Shown: piece after piece, positions 16,754-25,148 of the stretch
Position numbering within the stretch: position 1 is the stretch's first letter
How the letters are laid out: every line of letters begins with the position of its first letter
Source: Microbispora sp. ZYX-F-249
GTDB taxonomy: Bacteria; Actinomycetota; Actinomycetes; Streptosporangiales; Streptosporangiaceae
Direction: 5' to 3'
DNA: 64,000 nucleotides
NCBI RefSeq assembly: GCF_039649665.1
Contig: NZ_JBDJAW010000003.1
Coordinates: forward strand, 248,001 to 312,000
Notes under the pieces: generated by a model
Database searches by the model: none
Told to the model about the DNA's origin: nothing
Seen by the model: only the letters and a program-made list of their open reading frames with translations
Translations under genes and position numbers: made by a program

Positions 16754-17698
16754 ATGACAGAGCCAGCGGTTCGCGGACCCGTCCCCCCGACCGGCACGCA
16801 GCACACGATCGCCGCGCACGGATACGAGGCGACCGTCACGGAGGTGGGCGGCGGCCTGCGCGCCCTGACCTACCGCGAACGGCCGCTGGTCATGTCGTAC
16901 CCCGCCACCGCGCAGCCCGTCGGCGGCGCCGGGCAGTTGCTGCTTCCCTGGCCGAACCGGGTGCGCGACGGCAGGTACGACGCCGACGGCGAGACCAGGC
17001 AGCTCGCGATCAACGAGCCGCGGACCGGCAACGCCGCGCACGGCTTCGCCCGGCTGATGCCCTGGAGGGTCCTCGAGCGGGACGACGCCTCGATCCGGCT
17101 CGGGCTGCGGCTGTTCCCCCAGCCCGGCTATCCCCACGTGCTCGACCTGACGGCGTCGTACGCGCTCGGCGAGGCGGGCCTGAAGGTCGAGGTGTCGGCC
17201 GTGAACGTGGGCGACGGCGTCGCGCCGTACGGCATGGGCGCGCACCCCTATCTCACCCTCGGCGAGGAGACGGTGGACGACGCCGTGCTGGAGGTCCCCG
17301 CGGCCGAGTGGACCCCCGTGGACGAGCAGAAGATCCCGGTCGGCCGCCGCCCGGTCGAGGGCACGGAGTACGACTTCCGCGAGGGACGCCGCATCGGCGG
17401 CACGGTGCTCGACACCCCCTACACGGCCCTGCGGCGCGACGCCGACGGGCTGGTGCGGGCCCGGCTCCGGGCGGCCGACGGCTCCCGGGGCGTGGAGTTG
17501 TGGGGCGGGACCGGCGTCGAGTGGCTCCAGGTCTTCACCGGGGACACGCTCGCCGAGCCCTACCGGCGGGCCGGAGTGGCGGTCGAGCCGATGAGCTGCC
17601 CGCCGAACGCCTTCGCGACCGGCGAGTGCCTGGTGCGCCTCGCGCCGGGGGAGCGGGTCGCCCACCGCTGGGGGATCGCCGCGTTGCCGGCGGCGTGA
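16754..17698 (+). CDS. Aldose 1-epimerase family protein
   Basis: A 314-residue galactose-mutarotase-fold protein. Key segments: LLPWPNRVRDGRY near residue 63, NAAHGFARLMPW near 94 (His of the active site), PYGMGAHPYLTL near 160 (second His), and VQVFTGDTLAEPYRRAGVAVEPM-like C-terminal residues around 255-280. It interconverts alpha and beta anomers of aldoses in the cytoplasm. It starts at ATG 16754. It stands alone. Confidence 0.87.
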   Translation: MTEPAVRGPVPPTGTQHTIAAHGYEATVTEVGGGLRALTYRERPLVMSYPATAQPVGGAGQLLLPWPNRVRDGRYDADGETRQLAINEPRTGNAAHGFARLMPWRVLERDDASIRLGLRLFPQPGYPHVLDLTASYALGEAGLKVEVSAVNVGDGVAPYGMGAHPYLTLGEETVDDAVLEVPAAEWTPVDEQKIPVGRRPVEGTEYDFREGRRIGGTVLDTPYTALRRDADGLVRARLRAADGSRGVELWGGTGVEWLQVFTGDTLAEPYRRAGVAVEPMSCPPNAFATGECLVRLAPGERVAHRWGIAALPAA

Positions 17699-17957
17699 GA
17701 GGGCACGTCAGAAGGTGCGCGAAAGGGTTGTTGCGGTTCACAGCGGACACACGGTGCGATTCGGGCCTGCCGCATCGGCAGTCCGGGACAGGCTCGATTT
17801 CAGCTATTTTCACGGCGACGCCCCACGGGCGGGGTCGCCCCGCCGTCGCGGGGAAGAGGCCGGGGGCGCCGGACGTGGCGCCGCTGACGTGCGCACACGC
17901 GAGGTGGAGGAGACAAGCGCCGCATTCTTCTCTTCCGCGGCCATCACGGATCGGGCA

Positions 17958-17987
17958 TTGACCGGAAACAATCTTGTTTCTTTGAAT
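17958..17987 (+). promoter_or_regulatory. Candidate promoter with palindrome in the spacer
   Basis: TTGACC (17958-17963), an 18-base spacer and TTGAAT (17982-17987). The spacer holds the near-continuous palindrome GAAACAATCTTGTTTC (17965-17980). It reads toward the ATPase gene at 18056. The rest of 17699-18055 holds no gene. Confidence 0.45.
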
Positions 17988-18022
17988 TCACATGACTGCG
18001 TTGCGTGCCGTATCTTGAGCCG

Positions 18023-18036
18023 TGGGAGCGCTCCCA
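18023..18036. promoter_or_regulatory. CebR-type operator palindrome
   Basis: TGGGAGCGCTCCCA is a perfect 14-bp palindrome identical to the published binding motif of the cellobiose repressor CebR of Streptomyces. It lies 20 bases before the GTG at 18056. The downstream gene is not a sugar gene, so its meaning here is uncertain. Confidence 0.6.
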
Positions 18037-18055
18037 TGAGCCTAAGGAGGCGCGC

Positions 18056-18523
18056 GTGACTCTCCCCTTCGGTACGGCGCCGGTCAACCCGGCCCCCGTC
18101 TGGACCGCGGAATGCCTCCTGCCCGCCGTCGGCGCGAGCGTGGCGGAGGCACGCGCTCTCGTACGCCGCGAACTCTGCCGATGGGGCCTCGACGAGCTCG
18201 TCGACGACTGCTCCCTGATCGTGAGCGAACTCGCCTCCAACGTCGTACGGCACGGGGGCAACGTCTTCACCCTCCGGCTGGGCAGCAACGGCACCTGGGT
18301 GTACGGCGAGGTGTTCGACCAGGGCGAGGGCGTGCCGCACCAGCGCGAGGCGGACCTCGACTCCATCGGCGGGCGCGGCCTGCTCATCGTGGACGAGCTC
18401 GCCGACGACTGGGGAGTGGCGAGTGCGGGGCGGGGCGGCAAGACCGTCTGGTTCCTCGCCGGAGCGGGCAGCCCCCCGCTGCTGCCCGTCGTCCCGTACC
18501 AGTCCCGCATCCCCGTCGGCTGA
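18056..18523 (+). CDS. RsbW-like ATP-binding protein (HATPase, possible anti-sigma factor)
   Basis: A 155-residue single-domain GHKL ATPase. The N box is LIVSELASNVVRHGG (about residues 58-72), G1 is VFDQGEGVP and G2 is SIGGRGLLIVDELADDWG. This is the RsbW/SpoIIAB-like form with no histidine-kinase domain. These act as anti-sigma factors or regulate partner proteins by serine phosphorylation. The start is GTG 18056 behind a strong AAGGAGG. No sigma or anti-anti-sigma gene lies next to it. A CebR-like palindrome and a spacer palindrome lie upstream. Confidence 0.85.
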   Translation: MTLPFGTAPVNPAPVWTAECLLPAVGASVAEARALVRRELCRWGLDELVDDCSLIVSELASNVVRHGGNVFTLRLGSNGTWVYGEVFDQGEGVPHQREADLDSIGGRGLLIVDELADDWGVASAGRGGKTVWFLAGAGSPPLLPVVPYQSRIPVG

Positions 18524-18552
18524 TTCGTCCCCGCCGAACCCGGCCCGGCGGC

Positions 18553-19074
18553 TCAGGGGGTCTTCGCGCCGTCGAGGTTGGCGAGGATGGTGGCCGCGAT
18601 CTCCTCGGGCCCGTGCGCGGAGGGGTCCACGACGAGGTCCGCCACCTCGCGGAACCCCGGCAGCCGCAGGTCGCGCATCTCGGTCAGCATGCGTACCAGG
18701 TCGGGCTTGAAATGCGGGCGATGAGGGCTCGACTTCATCCGCTCGGCGAGCACCTCGGGCGGGCCGTCGAGGAACACCACGAAGGCGGGGGCCAGCGCGC
18801 GGCGCGTCGCCACGTCCTCGACCGTGCTGGCGGCGGCCGCGATGACCGGGGCGGGGCGATCCACCAGCGCGTCCCGCAGCACCAGCGCCTCGCGCGCGTG
18901 CAGCTCGTCGGCGCCGACGTCGGCGGCCATCGCCGCGGCGGTCGTGCCGTACTTCGCCTGCAGGTCGGCGTCGCTGTCGCGCATGGGACGGCCGAGCGCG
19001 TCGGCGAGAAGCCGGGCGACGGTGGTCTTCCCCGCGCCCATGAGTCCCATCACCACTATGGGGATATCGGTCAT
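18553..19074 (-). CDS. Shikimate-kinase-like P-loop kinase
   Basis: A 173-residue nucleotide kinase. The Walker A loop is GLMGAGKTT (about residues 9-17) and DSDADLQAKYG near residue 35 resembles the substrate-binding Asp motif of shikimate and gluconate kinases. The GGG motif of true shikimate kinase is absent; AAAAST stands in its place. Aromatic biosynthesis is therefore not assured. ATG 19074 is chosen; an ATG nine bases further out is also possible. It is convergent with the ATPase gene. Confidence 0.7.
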   Translation of the reverse strand: MTDIPIVVMGLMGAGKTTVARLLADALGRPMRDSDADLQAKYGTTAAAMAADVGADELHAREALVLRDALVDRPAPVIAAAASTVEDVATRRALAPAFVVFLDGPPEVLAERMKSSPHRPHFKPDLVRMLTEMRDLRLPGFREVADLVVDPSAHGPEEIAATILANLDGAKTP

Positions 19075-19160
19075 GACTCGCATGTTGCCCTATGCGGGCA
19101 CCGGCATGCGACGTTTGGAATCCGTGGGAGGGATAGAGCAGAAGGCGAAGGAGGAAAGCC

Positions 19161-19430
19161 ATGACCATCGCCGGAAGCATCATCCTCATCATGCTGGGGG
19201 CCATCCTCACCTGGGCGGTCGACTTCACCATCGCGGGCCTCGACATCCAGGTGATCGGGGTGATCCTCATGGTGGGCGGTCTGGCCGGGCTGCTCTTCGG
19301 CATCTGGCGCCTGACGACGGTCCGCCGCAGGACCACCGTCACCGCCGCCGCCCCCGCCGCCCCCATGGACGCGACCGCCACCCGTCGCCACGTGTACGAG
19401 GAGCGGCGCTACGACGACCCCACCATCTGA
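19161..19430 (+). CDS. DUF6458-type small membrane protein
   Basis: An 89-residue protein with two hydrophobic segments (about 5-22 and 30-50) and a basic, then Ala-rich tail. The start is ATG 19161 behind AGGAGGAAAGCC. The sequence matches the small actinobacterial membrane family DUF6458. The function is unknown. ChaB follows in the same direction 44 bases on. Confidence 0.75.
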   Translation: MTIAGSIILIMLGAILTWAVDFTIAGLDIQVIGVILMVGGLAGLLFGIWRLTTVRRRTTVTAAAPAAPMDATATRRHVYEERRYDDPTI

Positions 19431-19474
19431 CCCCCTCCGACGGACTTCCGACGGTCTGAAGGGAGGCACCGACC

Positions 19475-19867
19475 ATGCCAGGACGTAAGGAACTGCCCTC
19501 GACCCTGGAGCGCTCGCCCAAGGAGGCCCAGGAGACCTGGATCAAGGCCCACGACTCCGCCGTCGACACGTACGGCGAGGGCCAGCGGGCGCACCGTACG
19601 GCGTTCGCCGCGCTCAAGCACTCCTTCGAGAAGGTGGGCGACCACTGGGAGAAGAAGAAGGGGCGCGGACCGTCGGACGAGCAGGCGGAGAAGGGCACGC
19701 CGAAGCAGGGCAAGACGGCCGAGGGCGTCGACGCGAACGCCTCCAAGCAGCACCTCTACGACGTCGCCGGCCGTCTCGGCATCTCCGGCCGGTCCAAGAT
19801 GACCAAGGACGAGCTCGTGGACGCCATCAAGAAGGCCAACCGCAAGGCGACCGCCAAGGCTCGCTGA
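19475..19867 (+). CDS. chaB: ChaB family protein with C-terminal Rho_N-like domain
   Basis: A 130-residue basic protein. Residues 1-60 match ChaB (LPSTLERSPKEAQETWIKAH, then the YGEGQRAHRTAFAALKHSF helix). A Lys/Gly-rich linker follows. The last 40 residues (QHLYDVAGRLGISGRSKMTK) resemble the Rho N-terminal or SAP-like helical module that binds nucleic acid. ChaB was named as a cation-transport regulator, but its real role is not settled. It starts at ATG 19475 with GGGAGG upstream. Confidence 0.82.
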   Translation: MPGRKELPSTLERSPKEAQETWIKAHDSAVDTYGEGQRAHRTAFAALKHSFEKVGDHWEKKKGRGPSDEQAEKGTPKQGKTAEGVDANASKQHLYDVAGRLGISGRSKMTKDELVDAIKKANRKATAKAR

Positions 19868-19877
19868 CCGTCTCCGT

Positions 19878-19916
19878 GCGCCGCCGGCAGCCCCCAGGAA
19901 GGGCCGTCGGCGGCGC
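19878..19916. terminator. Hairpin between convergent chaB and WYL regulator
   Basis: A nine-bp stem GCGCCGCCG/CGGCGGCGC lies between the two convergent stop codons. Confidence 0.5.
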
Positions 19917-19929
19917 TCACCCGACCGGT

Positions 19930-20901
19930 TCACAGGGAGGCCGGGCCGGACGCGGCGAGGAGACGGCGGCCGAAGGCGGCGCAGGCGGCCCGGAAGTCCT
20001 CGGGCTCGACGACGGTGAAGTCCGCGCCGAGACGGGCGAGACCGGGGATGAGCCATTCCCAGGAGTCGAGCCACAGGGTGACGTGGGTCTCCCGCTCGCC
20101 CGGCGCCCGGTGTATCTCGGCGTCCTGGAACTTCAACGCGTCGGCCACCTGTTCGGGCCGCGCCCGCACGACGAGCCGTACGCGCCGGCGGTCCGCGTGG
20201 AGGCCCTGACGCAGGTACGACAGGGCCGCGTCGGCGGGCAGGGCGCGGGGAGCGTGCCGGACGCCGGTGCGCGCGAGGTCGCGGACGCGGTCGAGGCGGA
20301 AGACCCGCCAGTCGTTCCTGTCCAGGTCCCAGCCGAGCAGATACCAGCGCAGATGCAGATGGATCTGCCGGTGCGGCTCCACCCGCCGGTGGCTCTGCCC
20401 GCCGTGCCTGTCGCTGTAGCCGAACCGCACGACCTCACGGCCGCCGATGGCCTCGGCGAGATCGGCCACGAGCGCCGCGTTCACCGCGGGCGCGGCGTAC
20501 CCGCCGGTCTCCAGGCCGGCGCGCAGTGCGCCCGCGCGGGGACGCAGCCGCGCGGGCAGGAACTGGTCGAGCTTGCCGTACGCGCGGGTGGCCGCGTCGT
20601 CGAGAGCCCCGTCCTCGCCGGATCCGGTGGAGGCGAGAGTGGCGAGGCCGAGCAGCGCGGCGACCGCCTCGTCGTCGTCGAGGAGGAGCGGAGGCATCGT
20701 CCGGCCCGCCCTCAGCCGGTAGTAGCCGCCGGGTCCCGGCTGGGTCTCGACGGGATAGCCGTACTCCCTGAGCCGGTCCACGTCGCGGCGTACGGTCCTC
20801 GGACTGACCGCCAGACGGGTGGCGAGTTCCTCCCCGCTGAACGGGCGCCCCGTCTGCAGGGTCGACAGCAGGTCCAGCATGCGTCGGGTCACGTCGGCCA
20901 T
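19930..20901 (-). CDS. YafY-type HTH/WYL-domain transcriptional regulator
   Basis: A 323-residue regulator. The N-terminal HTH_11 domain is FSGEELATRLAVSPRTVRRD (about residues 21-40). The WYL domain follows from about residue 140, with RVEPHRQIHLHLRWYLLGWD as the core, and a WCX-like C-terminus. ATG 20901 is the start; the frame runs further but the HTH begins here. It is divergent from the UvrA-like gene with a gap of 62 bases, so it probably controls that gene. WYL domains may bind nucleic acid ligands that signal DNA damage. Confidence 0.88.
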   Translation of the reverse strand: MADVTRRMLDLLSTLQTGRPFSGEELATRLAVSPRTVRRDVDRLREYGYPVETQPGPGGYYRLRAGRTMPPLLLDDDEAVAALLGLATLASTGSGEDGALDDAATRAYGKLDQFLPARLRPRAGALRAGLETGGYAAPAVNAALVADLAEAIGGREVVRFGYSDRHGGQSHRRVEPHRQIHLHLRWYLLGWDLDRNDWRVFRLDRVRDLARTGVRHAPRALPADAALSYLRQGLHADRRRVRLVVRARPEQVADALKFQDAEIHRAPGERETHVTLWLDSWEWLIPGLARLGADFTVVEPEDFRAACAAFGRRLLAASGPASL

Positions 20902-20963
20902 CCGGCCATCATGCCCGCGATCGCGGTCAGGATCCGGCCACATCTCCTCGTACGGTCGGCGGC

Positions 20964-23219
20964 ATGGCCGCATCGCACATTTCCATCAGAGGCGCCCGCA
21001 CGAACAACCTCCGCCGTCTGGACGTGGACATCCCGCGGGGCCGCCTCGTCGTCTTCGCCGGCGTCTCGGGGTCGGGCAAGTCGTCGCTGGTCTTCGACAC
21101 GGTCGCGGCGGAGGCCGGGCATCAGCTGAACGAGACCTTTCCCCCGTTCGCGAGGAACCGGCTGCCGAAGTGGACGCGTCCCGAGGTGGACCACATCGAC
21201 GGGCTCTCGCCGGTGGTGGTGATCGACCAGCGGCGTCTCGGCGGCAACGCCCGCTCCACGGTCGGCACGATCACCGACACCTGGACGTACCTGCGGCTGT
21301 TGTTCTCCCGCCTCGGCGAGCCGCACGTGGGCGAGTCGAACCACTTCTCGTTCAACGATCCGGCCGGGATGTGCCCCACCTGCTCGGGGCTCGGCGACGT
21401 CGTCGTCACGGCCGTGGACCGCATCGTCGACCTCGGCAGGTCGCTGCGTCAGGGCGCGATCCGTCTCCCCGGATTCGGCGACGGCAACTACTGGTACTCC
21501 CAGTACGCCGACATCGGCGTGTTCGATGCCGACACGCCGCTGCGGGACTGGAGCGACGACGAGCGGAACGCCCTGCTGCACGGCGGTGAGGCGGCCGCGC
21601 GACTGGGACGGCGGCTGGGGCGGAGGCTGCCGAAGGACTACGAGGGCGTCGTCGAGCGGTTCGAGCGGATCTACCTGAAGACCTCCGACAACCTGTCCGA
21701 GCGCAAACAGGAGACGATCCGCCGGTTCACCCGGTCGCAGGTCTGCCCGGACTGCGGGGGAGACCGGCTCAACAAGGAGTCCCGCGCCGTCACCGTGCTC
21801 GGGCACACCATCGGGGAGATGTCCCGCCTGGAGGTCTGCGAGCTCGCCGCGCTCGTCCGCCGCGTCGGCGCCCCCGGCGTCGTTCCCGTCGTCACCGCGC
21901 TGACCGCCAGGCTCGACGCCATGATCGCGATCGGCCTGGGCTATCTCAGCCTGGCCCGCGCGACGACGACGCTGTCGGGCGGCGAGTCCCAGCGGATCAA
22001 GATCGTGAAGCATCTGGGCTCCAGCCTCACCGAGATGCTCTACGTGTTCGACGAGCCCACCGCCGGGCTCCATCCCACGGACGTCGAGTCGATGACGAGG
22101 CTGCTGAGACGGCTGCGCGACAGGGGCAACACCATCCTGGTGGTCGAGCACGACCCCGCCGTCATGGCCGTCGCCGACGAAATCGTGGAGATCGGCCCGG
22201 GTGCCGGTGCCGACGGAGGCCGCCTCGTCTTCCAGGGCGCGTTCGCAGGCCTACGGCGGGCCGGCACGCCGACGGGCCGCGCGCTCTCGAGGCCCGCACC
22301 GGTCAAGACGGCCCCGCGTAGGGCGGAAGCGGTGATCACCGTGAAGGAGGCGACGCGCAACAACCTGCGGCGCGTCACCGTGGACGTCCCCGCCAGCGTG
22401 CTGACGGTCCTCACCGGCGTCGCCGGTTCCGGCAAGTCCAGCCTGGCCGCCGAACTCGTGGAGCAGCACGGAGCCGTCGTGATCGACCAGCGGCCGGTGG
22501 GCGCCAATCGCCGATCCACCCCGCTCACCTACACCGGCGTCGCGCCGGCCATCCGCGGGCTGTTCGCCCGGCGCAACGGCGTCCCCGCCGCGCTGTTCAG
22601 CGCGAACTCCGCGGGCGCCTGTCCCGCGTGCGGCGGTCTCGGGATCGTCTACACCGACCTGGCCTTCATGGACGGCCAGGAGGTCGTCTGCGAGGCATGC
22701 GAGGGGCGGCGCTTCACCCCCGAGGTGCTCGCCCACACCGTCGACGGCCTGTCCATCGCCGACGTCGACGCCCTCTCCGTCGACCAGGCCAGGCACCGCC
22801 TGCCCGACAAGGCCGTCGACCGGGCGCTGCGGCACCTGTCGCAGGCCGGGCTCGGCTATCTCCGGCTGGGCCAGTCGCTCACCACGCTGTCCGGAGGGGA
22901 GTGCCAGAGACTCAAGATCGCCAAGGAGTTGCGCGACGCCGAGGGGCCCGCGACGTACGTGCTGGACGAACCCACCACGGGCCTGCACATGAGCGACGTA
23001 GACGGCCTGCTCCGGGTCCTCGACGCGCTCGTCGATCGGGGGCACACGGTCGTGGTCATCGAGCACAACCTGGACGTCGTCCGGCAGGCCGACTGGCTGA
23101 TCGACCTCGGCCCGGGACCCGGCAGGCACGGCGGGACCGTCCTCTACGAGGGGCACGTCGCGGACTACCCACCGGACGCCGGAACGCCGACGGCCCGCGC
23201 CCTCGCCGCCCACCGGTAG
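20964..23219 (+). CDS. UvrA-like ABC ATPase (excinuclease subunit A paralogue)
   Basis: A 751-residue tandem ABC ATPase, shorter than the roughly 950 of true UvrA. Walker A motifs are GVSGSGKSS (33-41) and GVAGSGKSS (about 482-490), and signatures LSGGE are near 337 and 642. Zinc-binding type CxxC pairs are at CPTC (about 137), CPDC (about 263), CPAC (about 553) and CEAC (about 577). The UvrB-binding region is reduced. Such UvrA2/DrrC-like proteins are linked to tolerance of DNA-binding drugs. It is divergent from a WYL regulator. It ends six bases from the convergent transketolase gene. Confidence 0.88.
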   Translation: MAASHISIRGARTNNLRRLDVDIPRGRLVVFAGVSGSGKSSLVFDTVAAEAGHQLNETFPPFARNRLPKWTRPEVDHIDGLSPVVVIDQRRLGGNARSTVGTITDTWTYLRLLFSRLGEPHVGESNHFSFNDPAGMCPTCSGLGDVVVTAVDRIVDLGRSLRQGAIRLPGFGDGNYWYSQYADIGVFDADTPLRDWSDDERNALLHGGEAAARLGRRLGRRLPKDYEGVVERFERIYLKTSDNLSERKQETIRRFTRSQVCPDCGGDRLNKESRAVTVLGHTIGEMSRLEVCELAALVRRVGAPGVVPVVTALTARLDAMIAIGLGYLSLARATTTLSGGESQRIKIVKHLGSSLTEMLYVFDEPTAGLHPTDVESMTRLLRRLRDRGNTILVVEHDPAVMAVADEIVEIGPGAGADGGRLVFQGAFAGLRRAGTPTGRALSRPAPVKTAPRRAEAVITVKEATRNNLRRVTVDVPASVLTVLTGVAGSGKSSLAAELVEQHGAVVIDQRPVGANRRSTPLTYTGVAPAIRGLFARRNGVPAALFSANSAGACPACGGLGIVYTDLAFMDGQEVVCEACEGRRFTPEVLAHTVDGLSIADVDALSVDQARHRLPDKAVDRALRHLSQAGLGYLRLGQSLTTLSGGECQRLKIAKELRDAEGPATYVLDEPTTGLHMSDVDGLLRVLDALVDRGHTVVVIEHNLDVVRQADWLIDLGPGPGRHGGTVLYEGHVADYPPDAGTPTARALAAHR

Positions 23220-23225
23220 CGGCGT

Positions 23226-25052
23226 TCACCCGAGCAGGGACAGGACGGCCTCCCGGATCGCGTGCCTGTCGATGCCGGCGTCCTCCAGCTGCTCCTGTGC
23301 GGTCGCGCTGCCCGGCATCCCGGACACGCCCAGCTTGCGCACCCGCACCGGCGATCCGGCCAGCGCGGAGAGCACGGCGTCGCCCAGGCCGCCCTCCGGC
23401 CAGTGGTCCTCCACCGTGACCACCTTCCCGGTCGCCTCCGCCATCTCGACCAGTTCGGGGGAGTCGAGCGGCTTGATCGAGTAGGCGTCGATCACGGTGA
23501 CGGAGACGCCGTCCTCGGCGAGCAGGTCGGCCGCGGCCAGGGCCTCGTGCACGGTCACCCCCGCGGCGACGACGGTGGCCTGGCCGCCGGTGCGCAGGAT
23601 CTTGCAGCCGCCCACGGGGAACTCCTCGTCCGGCCCGTAAATCACCGGCGTCTCGCCCCGCGTCGTCCGCAGGTAGCGGACGCCCTCCAGGTCGGCCATG
23701 TCCGTGACGAGCCGGGCCGTCTGGTTCGCGTCGCAGGGATACAGCACCGTGCTGCCGTGCACGGCGCGGAACGCCGCGAGGTCCTCCAGGCCCATCTGGG
23801 AGGGCCCGTCCTCGCCGATCGACACCCCGCCGTGCGACCCCACCAGGCAGATCCCGGCCCGGCTCACCGCCGCCATCCTGACGAAGTCGTACGCCCTGGT
23901 GAGGAAGGCCGCGAACGTCGCGGCGTACGGGGTCCAGCCGCGGGCGTCCATGCCGACGGCGGCGGCCACCATCTGCTGCTCGGCGATGTAGCACTCGAAG
24001 AACCGCTCCGGATGCGCCTTGGCGAACGCCTCCAGCTTCGTCGAGTCGGCCACCTCGCCGTCGAGGGCGACGACGTCGCCCCGCGCCGTGCCGAGCGCGG
24101 CCAGCGCCTCGCCGAAGGCGGTCCGCGTGGCCACGTGCTCGCCCACCGCGTATTTCGGCAGGTCGAGCCCGCCGTCCGCGTACCGGTACGGCGTGGCCGA
24201 GGCGTCGGGCGGGGTGACCCGGACGGTGAGGGCGCGGGGCCCGCCGAGCTCGCCGAGCGCCTGGTCGGCGTCCTCCAGCGGCTTGCCGTGCTTGCCCTCG
24301 CGGTTCTCCACCGCCGACACGCCGCGGCCCTTGCAGGTCCTGGCGATGATCGCCGTCGGGCGGCGCCGGGTGGCCCGGGCGTCGGCGAGCGCGTAGTCGA
24401 TCTGGCCGGGGTCGTGGCCGTCGATCTCGATGGTGTGCCAGCCGAAGGCGCCGAGCCTGGCCGCGTACGCCCCGAGGTCCCAGCCGTGCCGGGTGGGGCC
24501 GTGCTGGCCGAGCCGGTTCACGTCGATGATCGCCGTGAGGTTGTTCAGCCCCTCGTGCCCGGCGTGCTCGAACGCCTCCCACATCGATCCCTCGGCGAGC
24601 TCGCTGTCGCCGCACAACACCCAGACGTGGTACGGCAGGCGGTCCAGCCTGCGCGCGGTCAGCGCCAGCCCCACTCCCACGGGCAGTCCGAAGCCCAGTG
24701 AGCCCGTGGCCACGTCCACGAACGGCACCTCCGGAGTGGGGTGGCCCTCCAGGCGACTGCCGCGTCTGCGGAAGGTGAGCAACTCCTCGTCGGCGACGAC
24801 CCCCGCGGCCTTGAGCATCGCGTACAGCAGGGGGGAGGCGTGGCCCTTGGAGAAGATCAGGTGGTCGTTGCCCGGGTTGGCGGGGTCCTCGACGTCCACG
24901 CGGAGGTGACGCGCGAGCAGCACGGCCATCAGTTCGGCCGCCGACATCGAGGACGTGGGGTGCCCCGAGCCGGCGGCCGCGGCGGCCCGGACCGAATCCA
25001 CTCGGAGCTGGGCCGCGAGTTCGCACAGGAACCGGTAGTCAAGCTCGTCCAT
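23226..25052 (-). CDS. Transketolase (short, single-chain type)
   Basis: A 608-residue thiamine-diphosphate enzyme, shorter than the usual 660-700 of housekeeping TktA and closer to animal-type transketolases. The N-terminal part has SGHPTSSMSAAEL, FSKGHASPLLYAML and the TPP motif GDSELAEGSMWEA ending in NRLG. The central pyrimidine domain has FFECYIAEQQM (catalytic Glu) and GSHGGVSIGEDGPSQM. A transketolase C-terminal domain closes it. It moves two-carbon units between sugar phosphates and can form sedoheptulose 7-phosphate. It is the last gene of a run hldE-small protein-SDR-tkt. Confidence 0.9.
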   Translation of the reverse strand: MDELDYRFLCELAAQLRVDSVRAAAAAGSGHPTSSMSAAELMAVLLARHLRVDVEDPANPGNDHLIFSKGHASPLLYAMLKAAGVVADEELLTFRRRGSRLEGHPTPEVPFVDVATGSLGFGLPVGVGLALTARRLDRLPYHVWVLCGDSELAEGSMWEAFEHAGHEGLNNLTAIIDVNRLGQHGPTRHGWDLGAYAARLGAFGWHTIEIDGHDPGQIDYALADARATRRRPTAIIARTCKGRGVSAVENREGKHGKPLEDADQALGELGGPRALTVRVTPPDASATPYRYADGGLDLPKYAVGEHVATRTAFGEALAALGTARGDVVALDGEVADSTKLEAFAKAHPERFFECYIAEQQMVAAAVGMDARGWTPYAATFAAFLTRAYDFVRMAAVSRAGICLVGSHGGVSIGEDGPSQMGLEDLAAFRAVHGSTVLYPCDANQTARLVTDMADLEGVRYLRTTRGETPVIYGPDEEFPVGGCKILRTGGQATVVAAGVTVHEALAAADLLAEDGVSVTVIDAYSIKPLDSPELVEMAEATGKVVTVEDHWPEGGLGDAVLSALAGSPVRVRKLGVSGMPGSATAQEQLEDAGIDRHAIREAVLSLLG

Positions 25053-25148
25053 CGCCCTCGACTACCCCGCTGAGCCACTTCATATCACCGCAAAAGGTGC
25101 GGATCCCGATATGTCGGGATTATGGATCACCGGCGGTGGCGCGGGCCG

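Noticed and set aside
18553..19074. True shikimate kinase (aroK)
   Set aside because: The GGG motif is missing and no aro gene is nearby.
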